Positions 1 through 5,138 of a DNA stretch of 6,527 nt are shown here, piece by piece. Origin of the DNA: Candidatus Hydrogenedentota bacterium (GTDB lineage: Bacteria; Hydrogenedentota; Hydrogenedentia; Hydrogenedentales; CAITNO01); contig JAKPUV010000467.1 in NCBI GenBank assembly GCA_029554925.1, positions 1 through 6,527 on the forward strand, given 5' to 3'. A model generated the notes under the pieces. That model did not search any database. It saw only the letters and a program-made list of their open reading frames with translations, and was not told the DNA's origin. How positions within the stretch are numbered: position 1 is the first letter of the stretch; every line of letters starts with the position of its first letter. The translations under genes and the position numbers were made by a program.

Positions 1-668
1 CCCTCCGACGCGCCCTCGATGATGCCCGGAATGTCCGCGATGGTCATCACCCGGTGGTCGGACAGCTCCACCACGCCGAGGTTCGGCGACAGGGTGGTGA
101 AGGGATAGTCGGCGATTTTCGGGCGCGCCGCGGAGACCACGGAGAGCAGGGTGGACTTGCCCGCGTTGGGCAGGCCGACCAGGCCGACGTCGGCGATCAG
201 CTTCAGCTCCAGCAGGTACTCCCGTTTCTCCCCCGGGGCGCCCTTCTCGGCGAAGTGGGGCGCGCGGTTGGTGGGCGTGGCGAAGCGGGCGTTGCCCCGG
301 CCGCCGCCGCCGCCGCGGGCCGCCAGAAACTGCTGCCCCTCCTCCGTCAGGTCGGCCAGGACATCCCCCGTCTCCAGGTCGCGCACCACGGTGCCGCAGG
401 GCACCTGCACATGGATGTCCTCGCCCTTCTTGCCGTGGCGGTCCTTCCCCTGGCCGTGGCCGCCGCTGTTGCCCACCCAGTGCGAGTGGTAGCGGAGGTC
501 CAGCAGCGTGTTGAGCCGTCCGGTCGCGGTGAACCAGACATTGCCGCCGTCGCCGCCGTCGCCGCCGTTGGGGCCGCCCAGGGGCACGAAGGCCTCCCGG
601 CGGAAACTGCAGCAGCCGTTTCCGCCGTTGCCCGCGAAAGCCCTGACTTTAACCTGGTCGACAAACAC
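1..668 (-). CDS. obgE: GTPase Obg/CgtA, 5' part (gene continues past the window edge)
   Basis: Ribosome-associated GTPase of the Obg family, which acts late in 50S subunit assembly and in stress signalling. Only the first 222 complete codons are present. Reading starts at a GTG at 668, preceded 10 nt upstream by GGGAAAGG; the protein begins [18 protein letters not shown]. Residues 1-158 form the glycine-rich Obg domain, with the family hallmarks [13 protein letters not shown] and [12 protein letters not shown] (from about 21). The G domain follows: P-loop GLPNAGKST at 165-173, switch [12 protein letters not shown] at 188-198, and G3 DIPG at 212-215. The later G4/G5 motifs and C-terminal domain lie outside. 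It follows rplU and rpmA, the widespread bacterial rplU-rpmA-obgE order, but a hairpin terminator lies between rpmA and this gene. Family assignment is essentially certain; the GTG start is well supported by the conserved N-terminus. Confidence 0.97.
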   Translation of the reverse strand, partial: MFVDQVKVRAFAGNGGNGCCSFRREAFVPLGGPNGGDGGDGGNVWFTATGRLNTLLDLRYHSHWVGNSGGHGQGKDRHGKKGEDIHVQVPCGTVVRDLETGDVLADLTEEGQQFLAARGGGGGRGNARFATPTNRAPHFAEKGAPGEKREYLLELKLIADVGLVGLPNAGKSTLLSVVSAARPKIADYPFTTLSPNLGVVELSDHRVMTIADIPGIIEGASE

Positions 669-704
669 CCGGGGGAGCCTTTCCCGCCCGCAGGGGGCGG
701 CTTC

Positions 705-739
705 AAAAGAAGGACACCCTCAAGGGGCTGAGGGTGTCC
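705..739 (-). terminator. Rho-independent terminator or attenuator between rpmA and obgE
   Basis: Read on the minus strand, GGACACCCTC (739-730) pairs perfectly with GAGGGTGTCC (721-712), a 10-bp stem with an 8-nt loop. It is followed at once by TTCTTTT (711-705). It begins about 48 nt after the rpmA stop and ends about 37 nt before the obgE GTG. On the plus strand no T-run follows, so the signal is directional. It may separate ribosomal-protein output from obgE, either fully or partially. Confidence 0.8.
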
Positions 740-787
740 GGAAACGTCTTCACTTCCCAAACGACACGGGGCGCGCCCCGCGCCCGG

Positions 788-1048
788 TCACTCGGCTGCG
801 GGGACGATGTCCACGCACTGGCGGCCCTTCTTGAAGAAGCGGAACCGCACGACGCCGTCGGCCGTGGCGAAAAGGGTGTGGTCCTTGCCCAGACCGCAGT
901 TCTCGCCGGGGTGGACGCGCGTGCCGCGCTGCCGGATGATGATGTTGCCCGCGACGACCTTCTGGCCGCCGTATTTCTTGACCCCGAGCCGCTGCGCGTT
1001 GCTGTCGCGGCCGTTTCGGGAGCTTCCGCCCGCCTTCTTGTGTGCCAT
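788..1048 (-). CDS. rpmA: 50S ribosomal protein bL27
   Basis: Large-subunit ribosomal protein bL27, whose flexible N-terminus reaches the peptidyl-transferase centre. The 86-residue product has the typical length and opens [16 protein letters not shown], with the conserved core [22 protein letters not shown] given in part here as [12 protein letters not shown], then [20 protein letters not shown]. There is no cleavable N-terminal extension of the Firmicutes type. A strong Shine-Dalgarno AGGAGAG (1060-1054) lies 5 nt upstream of the ATG and abuts the rplU stop codon, so the two genes are 12 nt apart and almost certainly co-transcribed and possibly translationally coupled. The stop is TGA at 790-788. 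Confidence 0.98.
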   Translation of the reverse strand: MAHKKAGGSSRNGRDSNAQRLGVKKYGGQKVVAGNIIIRQRGTRVHPGENCGLGKDHTLFATADGVVRFRFFKKGRQCVDIVPAAE

Positions 1049-1060
1049 GTCGTCTCTCCT

Positions 1061-1372
1061 TTACCGCTGGATTTTCTGGATGAGCAGCTCGGTGTACATC
1101 TGGCGGTGGCCCTGCGTGCGCTCGTAGCCTTTCCGCTTCTTGTACTTGTACACGCGGATCTTCTTGGCCAGGCCGTGGCCCGCCACCTGCGCGACCACCT
1201 TCGCGGAGGCCAGCGCGTCCGCGCCGGCCGTGACGGCGCCGGCGTCGGCGACCAGCGTCACCTCGTCCAGCTCCACCAGGTCGCCCACGGGCTTGTCAAT
1301 CTTCTCCACGCGGATGAGGTCGCCCTCGTCCACCTTGTACTGTTTTCCGCCGGTCTTCACCACTGCATACAT
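1061..1372 (-). CDS. rplU: 50S ribosomal protein bL21
   Basis: Large-subunit ribosomal protein bL21, which binds 23S rRNA. The 103-residue product has family-typical length, starting MYAVVKTGGKQYKVDEGD and ending with the basic RNA-binding stretch KIRVYKYKKRKGYERTQGHR (about 71-90). An SD-like GGAGA (1385-1381) lies 8 nt before the ATG. The 61-nt gap to the upstream dehydrogenase gene contains a GC-rich self-complementary stretch (about 1401-1423) with no T-run after it, and no obvious promoter. Transcription may therefore come from the dehydrogenase promoter or from a promoter I could not recognise. Confidence 0.98.
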   Translation of the reverse strand: MYAVVKTGGKQYKVDEGDLIRVEKIDKPVGDLVELDEVTLVADAGAVTAGADALASAKVVAQVAGHGLAKKIRVYKYKKRKGYERTQGHRQMYTELLIQKIQR

Positions 1373-1433
1373 GGTTCGTGTCTCCGCTTGTCATTTCACC
1401 GCGGCCGCCCCCAGGGGGACCGCGCAAAGGCCG

Positions 1434-2273
1434 CTATTCCGTCCGCCGGGCGTGCGCCGCGGCATGCTGCGCCGCCGCCCAGGCCAGCGCCTCCATCTTC
1501 AGCTCGTACACCGCCGACAACGACGCCAACCAGCTCGAGCGCGGGTTGTCCGGCGACGGCCGGTTCGCTGTGATCGCCGTCAGCTCGCCAAACGCGCCCC
1601 GCGCGTGGATCTCGTGCGAGTTCGTCGTCGCCGCCGGATCCGCGATCACCCGCACCGTCGTCCGCTCGGGGCCGATCCCCGCCAGACTCAGCGCCGCCGC
1701 CACATTCACATTCGCCGGAAACGCCCGCACCGCGTCCAGGGCGCTGCCCTCGAACACGACGTGGGGCTCCGTGAGCCCGTCCAGCGTGATGCCGCGCTCC
1801 ACCAGGTAGGGCGCGCCCGCCAGACCGCGCGGCGGTTTCCGCGTCGTCAGCGTCACCTCGTCCACCCCCGCCTGCATCGCCGCCCGGATCCCGTCCAGCC
1901 CGCAGATCGCGCCCGACGGCATCCGCACGATGATGTTCGCGTCCCGCGCGTCCTCCAGCACCTCCAGGTTCAGCATCAGCCCGGACACGCTCATGACCAG
2001 GCAGTTGCGCCGGTGCTTCGCGGACAGGCGCACCACGTCCGGAACCGCCGCCGCCACGGCGCTCTCGACCACAAAGTCGGCGCCGGCGACCGCCGCTTCC
2101 AGCGTCACCACCTCGGCATTCAACTTGAACCGCTCGCGCAGACCCTCCGCGCGTTGCGCGTCGCAGTCATGCAGCGTCACGATCTCGGCGGCGATGCCGC
2201 CGCCGCACACCGCCCGGCAAAGCTCGGAGGCGATATTGCCGCATCCGACGATGCCGACTCGCATCTTGGTCAT
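1434..2273 (-). CDS. nadX: Probable L-aspartate dehydrogenase (NadX/DUF108 family)
   Basis: Predicted NAD(P)-dependent enzyme converting L-aspartate to iminoaspartate, the substrate of quinolinate synthase NadA in NAD biosynthesis; cytoplasmic. The 279-residue protein has an N-terminal Rossmann fold, MRVGIVGCGNIAS, with GxGxxA at 10-15. Family motifs follow: MPSGAICGLDGI (118-129), TTRKPPRGL (143-151), NVNVAAALSLAGIG (188-201), NSHEI (218-222, H220 being the likely catalytic histidine) and RPSPDNPRSSWLA (238-250). The ATG at 2273 is chosen because GGAGG (2282-2278) lies just upstream and the Rossmann motif begins at once. Reading can extend to 2393, but those 40 residues lack family character and would start at the predicted transcription start. 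Length is close to the usual 265-280. The neighbours are ribosomal genes and no nadA/nadC is in view, so the pathway role rests on family alone. Confidence 0.88.
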   Translation of the reverse strand: MTKMRVGIVGCGNIASELCRAVCGGGIAAEIVTLHDCDAQRAEGLRERFKLNAEVVTLEAAVAGADFVVESAVAAAVPDVVRLSAKHRRNCLVMSVSGLMLNLEVLEDARDANIIVRMPSGAICGLDGIRAAMQAGVDEVTLTTRKPPRGLAGAPYLVERGITLDGLTEPHVVFEGSALDAVRAFPANVNVAAALSLAGIGPERTTVRVIADPAATTNSHEIHARGAFGELTAITANRPSPDNPRSSWLASLSAVYELKMEALAWAAAQHAAAHARRTE

Positions 2274-2403
2274 GGTTCCTCCGGAACCGCGTGCGCCGCA
2301 GACACTTCCCAGCGCCAAAAAACAGGCAACCGCCTCCACGATGGGGAGCGGCCGCCAATACCACCGGGTAAAAAAGACGCCATTCAGGCGCATCGGGAAC
2401 GAG

Positions 2404-2433
2404 AGAATACCATACGTCCCCGGAGTGTGTCAA
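2404..2433 (-). promoter_or_regulatory. Sigma70-like promoter upstream of nadX
   Basis: On the minus strand there is a perfect -35 box TTGACA (2433-2428), an 18-bp spacer and a -10-like TATTCT (2409-2404). Transcription would begin near 2397, giving a leader of about 125 nt before the nadX ATG at 2273. There is no strong terminator between nadX and rplU, so this promoter might also serve rplU and rpmA. The boxes are seen directly; activity is inferred. Confidence 0.6.
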
Positions 2434-2484
2434 AAAGAATTCCCCGCAGCGGACTGCGATGAGCGGTGCCATCGTGTCCGCTCG

Positions 2485-2557
2485 GGGCGCGGCAAGCGGC
2501 GCCCCTACATGCCCGCGCCCTGGGTATCCGCACGTAGGGGCGCCGCTTGCCGCGCCC
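2485..2557. repeat. Perfect 24-bp inverted repeat between nadX and the reductase gene
   Basis: The left arm 2485-2508 (begins GGGCGCGGCAAG, ends GCGCCCCTAC) is the exact reverse complement of the right arm 2534-2557, around a 25-nt spacer. After one mismatch the pairing continues for three more bases inward. The 308-nt gap 2274-2581 otherwise holds only the nadX promoter and leader. The stem has no T-run on either side, so it is not a standard terminator, although it could stabilise the reductase mRNA 3' end. It resembles a mobile REP-like palindrome; other genomic copies would be needed to prove that. Confidence 0.85.
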
Positions 2558-2581
2558 TCTTCATTTCATGGCATGACCGTC

Positions 2582-3466
2582 TCACCCCCCGGGCTTCCAG
2601 CCCCGCTCCACCGACTCAAACGCCGCGTCAATCTCCGCCCGCTCCACAAACCCGATGGTGACCGCGTGGATGCACCCCTGCTTCGCCACGAACTCCAGGG
2701 ACTCCGTGATCTTGTCCCCGTGCGCGCCCTCGCCCGCGATTTTCATGCCCAGCATGCCCTTGCCCGACGCGTGGGCCCGCTTCAGCACCGGCACCACCGC
2801 CTCCGGCGGGCCGTCCATCTTCGTGCCCCAGGGGTTGATCCGCGAAAGCATCACCTGCACCCAGTCCGAGTCCGCCGCGCGGTTCAGCGCCTCCAGCGAA
2901 TGGCACGACACCCCGTGTGCCCGGACAATCCCCTTCTCCCGCGCCTCCGCCAGGACATCCATGCACGGCCGCATCTTCTCCGGCCAGTCCGCCTCCGTCA
3001 TGCAGTGCAGCAGCACCGCGTCAAAATACTCCACCCCCGCCTCCCGGCGCATCCGGTCCAGGTCGTCCCGCACCCCCGCCGCGTCCTTCGCGTTGCTCTT
3101 CGTCAGGATGAACAGGTCCCCCCGGTCCAGCTTCCCCTCCGTCAGCGCCCGGCGCATGAACTCATGCGCGCCGTACTGGTCCGCCAGGTCGAAATAGCGC
3201 ACCCCCCGCGCGTGCGCGTGCAGCAGATTCCCCACAAACACCTCCTTCCCCCGCCGGATCTGCGCGCTGTTCTTGTTCCACGCCTTCGTGCCCGTGCCCA
3301 TCCCCAGCAGCGACGGGCGCAGCCCCGTCCTCCCCAGCACCGGCCGCGACGCCGCCAGCGGCGTCCCCTCCGCCCGCGCCCCCGCCGAAACCGCCGCCGC
3401 CGCCAGCCCCCCCGCCACGCCCCCCAAGAACCCGCGCCGGCTCAGCCTGTCAAGATCACCCTGCAT
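2582..3466 (-). CDS. Tat-exported aldo/keto reductase
   Basis: Predicted NAD(P)H-dependent oxidoreductase of the aldo/keto reductase superfamily; substrate unknown. The N-terminus carries a twin-arginine signal, LSRRGFLGG (8-16), then an Ala/Gly-rich hydrophobic stretch and a likely cleavage after ARA (32), so the enzyme is probably exported folded. The AKR catalytic tetrad can be placed: D93 and Y98 in YFDLADQYG, K123 in ILTKSN, and H154 in VLLHCM. The TIM barrel continues with GVSCHSLEALNRA (185-197) and ends in IGFVERAEID. The ATG at 3466 is chosen because GAGGAG (3479-3474) sits 7 nt upstream; a TTG at 3499 would add 11 residues and spoil the short Tat n-region. At 294 residues it is of normal length. 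It lies downstream of, and codirectional with, the IS110 transposase, whose insertion has replaced its original upstream sequence; readthrough from the IS is possible. Confidence 0.88.
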   Translation of the reverse strand: MQGDLDRLSRRGFLGGVAGGLAAAAVSAGARAEGTPLAASRPVLGRTGLRPSLLGMGTGTKAWNKNSAQIRRGKEVFVGNLLHAHARGVRYFDLADQYGAHEFMRRALTEGKLDRGDLFILTKSNAKDAAGVRDDLDRMRREAGVEYFDAVLLHCMTEADWPEKMRPCMDVLAEAREKGIVRAHGVSCHSLEALNRAADSDWVQVMLSRINPWGTKMDGPPEAVVPVLKRAHASGKGMLGMKIAGEGAHGDKITESLEFVAKQGCIHAVTIGFVERAEIDAAFESVERGWKPGG

Positions 3467-3566
3467 GGTCAAGCTCCTCATCGGTTGCGGTCCTACCAAG
3501 CGTTAATTAAGGACACCCCGCACCCCCGGGATATTTCGCGCGGCGGCCAACGTCTTTCCGGAGATA

Positions 3567-3578
3567 TTCACCACAAAG
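3567..3578. repeat. Left fragment of palindromic element 1, split by the IS
   Basis: TTCACCACAAAG here equals the outer end of the palindromic arms at 5544-5555 and (reverse complement) 5649-5660. It stops exactly where the inferred IS sequence begins. Together with 4994-5109 it rebuilds one complete palindromic element. Confidence 0.75.
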
Positions 3579-3594
3579 ATAGTGTGTCTGGAAA

Positions 3595-4659
3595 TCAAGC
3601 CTCAAGGCACATTTTCTCCTCGAGTTGCGGGCGGTTTTTCCACAGGGGGACGTAGGGTTTCCCACTGATGAGGAGGGCGCGCATGAGCACGAGGATTTTC
3701 CTCATGATGGCGCACAGGGCGGCCATCTTGGAGAGCCCCTGGGCCCTGAGCCGCTCATAGTCGTGTCTGAAGTCGTTGTCCCCCCTGATGGCCACCATGG
3801 CCGACAGGTACAGGGCGCGGCGAACGCGGGGGTTGCCGACCTTGCTTATGTGGGGGCGTCCGTGGACGCTGGACCCCGACTGCCTAAGGGAGGGGTTGAG
3901 CCCGGCGAAGGCGGTGAGCTGCCGGGCCTTCTCGAAGCGCCGCAGGTCGCCGAGCTCGGTCCGGATGGTGGCCGCGGTGAGGAACGCGACGCCGTAGATG
4001 GAGGTCATCAGATCGATGTCGTTCTCCAGTTCAGGGCTTGCCTTCTTGACCCGCTCCATTTCCTTTTCCGTCTTTGCGATACCCCGCTCCAGCTGGAGGA
4101 TCAGCCTGCGCATCTCGCGTTGGACGTACTTGCTGTCCCGCATCTCCCCGGCGCGGTTCTCCGCAGCCACCTTCTGCTGCACAAGAAAGTCGCGGTGGCG
4201 CACGAGCTCCCGCAGCTCCCCCTCGCAGGCCGGCGGCGGCTGGTACGCCCGGGGCCTGCGCTCCACGCCGTAGAGCGCCAGCGCGCGGGCGTCCATGCGG
4301 TCCGTCTTGTTGCGCAGCCCCAGGCTCTTGATGAACGCCGTTGTCTGGCGCGGCGACTCGATGGCCGGCGAGAGCGGGGGACACGCCTGTGCCATCCACG
4401 CCGCCATCTCCACCGAATACCGCCCCGTGGCCTCCATCACCACGCGGGCGGACTCCGGCGCGACGCCGGACGCGCGCAGCCAGGACAGCAGCTCCGCGAC
4501 CCCCTCGGGACTCCGGACAAAACACCGGGCTGGAAGCTCGCTTAGAGGCGAGGAGGCCCGTTGGCCACAGCGGGCCAGCGCCGCGTCGAACGTGGACTTG
4601 GACACGTCCACGCCGATCCAGACGGCGGCTTCGGAAACGGGGTTCTGTTCATCGCGCAT
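3595..4659 (-). CDS. IS110-family transposase (DEDD/serine recombinase)
   Basis: Recombinase that inserts and excises the IS, in this family guided by a bridge RNA. The 354-residue protein has the N-terminal RuvC-like DEDD domain: D18 in WIGVDVSKSTFD, E76 in VVMEATGRYS, and D120 and D123 in NKTDRMDARAL. A basic helical segment, probably coiled coil, covers about 150-210 (KTEKEMERVKK). The C-terminal Tnp domain begins TSIYGVAFLTAATI (219-232) and contains FAGLNPSLRQSGSSVHG (251-267), ISKVGNPRVRRALY (271-284) and a helical end. The catalytic serine is expected among S261-S264. The ATG at 4659 has an ideal SD, AGGAGG (4673-4668), 8 nt upstream; an upstream extension to 4743 would run into the candidate RNA and lacks family sequence. 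No frameshift or premature stop is seen. The upstream RNA stem ends only 6 nt before the SD, so RNA folding could affect translation. Confidence 0.95.
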   Translation of the reverse strand: MRDEQNPVSEAAVWIGVDVSKSTFDAALARCGQRASSPLSELPARCFVRSPEGVAELLSWLRASGVAPESARVVMEATGRYSVEMAAWMAQACPPLSPAIESPRQTTAFIKSLGLRNKTDRMDARALALYGVERRPRAYQPPPACEGELRELVRHRDFLVQQKVAAENRAGEMRDSKYVQREMRRLILQLERGIAKTEKEMERVKKASPELENDIDLMTSIYGVAFLTAATIRTELGDLRRFEKARQLTAFAGLNPSLRQSGSSVHGRPHISKVGNPRVRRALYLSAMVAIRGDNDFRHDYERLRAQGLSKMAALCAIMRKILVLMRALLISGKPYVPLWKNRPQLEEKMCLEA

Positions 4660-4679
4660 GGTACAATCCTCCTGGTTGT

Positions 4680-4754
4680 GCGCGGTTTCCTGACCATTCT
4701 TGCGGTATGCGAGTTTGCTCCCGGGGTAGTGTCCGGTCTTCACGGAAACCGCGC
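4680..4754 (-). other. Donor-binding stem-loop of the candidate bridge RNA
   Basis: A perfect 11-bp stem GCGCGGTTTCC (4754-4744) / GGAAACCGCGC (4690-4680) encloses GACC/GGTC and an apical GAG-CAAA-CTC hairpin. The 5' side has ACACUA (4732-4727), identical to the right end of the IS next to the core. The 3' side has GCAUAC (4710-4705), which pairs with GTATGT at the left end of the IS, five Watson-Crick pairs plus one wobble. The matches are shorter than in the target loop, and the core positions do not match well. Confidence 0.6.
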
Positions 4755-4830
4755 GGACAGGAGGCGGGGCAAATCTCTGTGACGGGCTTCACGATCTGCC
4801 CCAGGCACAGAACGCCTCCGCCTCCTGTCC
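4755..4830 (-). other. Target-binding stem-loop of the candidate bridge RNA
   Basis: A perfect 13-bp stem (4830-4818 with 4767-4755, GGACAGGAGGCGG/CCGCCTCCTGTCC) encloses an inner GGGC/GCCC hairpin, leaving two single-stranded sides. The 5' side carries UGUGCCU (4809-4803), identical to the left target plus CT core, so it would pair with the opposite strand. The 3' side carries CGUCACAGAG (4784-4775), which can pair with the right target CTTTGTGGTG over 10 contiguous positions, three of them G-U/T. Both guides cover the core, as expected for IS110 RNAs. Confidence 0.75.
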
Positions 4831-4835
4831 TATTC

Positions 4836-4855
4836 TCCCACGCGGCCGCGCGGGA
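4836..4855 (-). other. 5' hairpin of the candidate bridge RNA
   Basis: On the minus strand TCCCGCGC (4855-4848), loop GGCC and GCGTGGGA (4843-4836) form 8 pairs, one of them G-U. It sits 5 nt before the target-binding stem, as the 5' stem-loop does in IS621. Confidence 0.6.
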
Positions 4856-4889
4856 AAACACCGTGAACACCCGCCCCCAAAGGGCGAAG

Positions 4890-4916
4890 TTATCCACTTT
4901 TCCACAGCCATCCACA
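4890..4916 (+). promoter_or_regulatory. Three tandem DnaA-box-like 9-mers in the IS left end
   Basis: TTATCCACT (4890-4898), TTTTCCACA (4898-4906) and CCATCCACA (4908-4916) differ from TTATCCACA at one, one and two positions, lie in the same orientation and are spaced 8-10 bp apart. An A-rich stretch (4917-4940) follows. They are upstream of the candidate bridge RNA and could be host-factor sites. No dnaA, dnaN or other origin gene is in view. The resemblance is seen; binding is speculation. Confidence 0.35.
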
Positions 4917-4983
4917 AAAGAAAAAGAACCAAAAAGAAAACTTCTGCTACGGCTCTTGGCTGCGCACCGAAGACCCTGCACTG

Positions 4984-4989
4984 AACATA
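4984..4989 (-). promoter_or_regulatory. -10 half of a possible IS circle-junction promoter
   Basis: TATGTT (4989-4984) lies just inside the left end of the IS. TTGATT (3598-3593), overlapping the transposase stop, lies just inside the right end. If the ends join through one CT core, the boxes stand 18 bp apart as a sigma70-like promoter reading into the RNA and transposase. In the integrated element they are about 1.4 kb apart. IS110 elements are known to create junction promoters this way; here it is inferred from position and sequence. Confidence 0.45.
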
Positions 4990-4993
4990 CAAG

Positions 4994-5109
4994 GCACAAA
5001 GGACACCAAGAAGACAGGAGCACGGCAGTCAAGGTTTTCTTGCCTTCTTGCCTTTCCCCAAAAAAGTCTTCTGCCTTCTTTGTGTTCTTCGTGCCTTTGT
5101 GGTAAAAAA
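4994..5109. repeat. Palindromic element 1, main part (interrupted by the IS)
   Basis: The left arm, GCACAAAGGACACCAAGAAG (4994-5013), is an imperfect inverted match to the right arm TTCTTTGTGTTCTTCGTGCC with CTTTGTGGTAAAAA (ending about 5108). The interior has CTTGCCTTCTTGCCTTTCCCC, shared in modified form with element 2 (CCTTGCCTTTTGCCTTCCCC). With TTCACCACAAAG at 3567-3578 added, the element is about 130 bp. It ends some 30 bp before the GxxExxY gene start. Confidence 0.8.
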
Positions 5110-5138
5110 TGCTTTGAAACAACGTGGAGGAACCAGCC

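Larger units (their letters stand above)
4680..4855 (-). ncRNA. Candidate IS110 bridge RNA (about 176 nt)
   Basis: Read on the minus strand from 4855, the segment folds as three consecutive elements: an 8-bp hairpin (4855-4836), a 13-bp stem closing a 50-nt loop (4830-4755) and an 11-bp stem closing a 53-nt loop (4754-4680), ending just before the transposase SD. This is the order known for IS621 bridge RNA: 5' hairpin, target-binding loop, donor-binding loop. Guide-like segments in loop 1 match both flanks of the insertion site, and those in loop 2 match both IS ends. The exact 5' and 3' ends are not visible; the transcript may start upstream. Stems and matches are read directly; function is inferred from family knowledge. 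Confidence 0.82.
3579..4993 (-). mobile_element. Intact IS110-family insertion sequence (about 1.4 kb)
   Basis: The boundaries come from the interrupted palindromic repeat on both sides rather than from terminal inverted repeats, which this family usually lacks. In transposase orientation the left junction reads TTTGTGC-CT-TGTATGTT and the right junction ACACTAT-CT-TTGTGGTG. Both carry CTT, so the ends are known to within 2-3 bases, and the CT core matches that described for IS621. The layout is about 330 nt of non-coding left end, a 354-codon transposase and only about 16 nt after the stop. A long non-coding region upstream rather than downstream of the gene places it in the IS110 rather than the IS1111 group. 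The transposase frame is open and the candidate RNA guides match the site, so the element looks recent and possibly active. Confidence 0.88.

Noticed and set aside
1401..1423. Terminator between nadX and rplU
   Set aside because: GC-rich self-complementarity is imperfect and no T-run follows on the minus strand.
2274..2393. 40-residue N-terminal extension of the aspartate dehydrogenase
   Set aside because: It starts within a few bases of the predicted transcription start, lacks an SD, and precedes a well-placed SD and ATG at 2273 where the Rossmann motif begins.
1140..2462. 440-residue plus-strand open frame
   Set aside because: Arg/Pro/His-rich shadow of nadX and rplU, a common artefact of high-GC DNA.
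2459..3655. 398-residue plus-strand open frame
   Set aside because: Arg/Pro/His-rich antisense shadow of the reductase gene that runs across the inverted repeat and the IS end.
3625..4545. 306-residue plus-strand open frame
   Set aside because: Antisense to the transposase, with no family-like sequence or SD.
4890..4940. Chromosomal or plasmid replication origin
   Set aside because: Only three imperfect DnaA-like boxes, inside the inferred IS, with no dnaA, dnaN, rep or partition gene nearby.
3579..4993. Classical terminal inverted repeats and target duplication for the IS
   Set aside because: None visible at the ends; only a shared CTT, as expected for IS110-type recombination rather than a DDE transposase.
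5124..5138. GTG at 5124 as start of the GxxExxY gene
   Set aside because: The GTG overlaps the GGAGG that is correctly spaced for the ATG at 5139.
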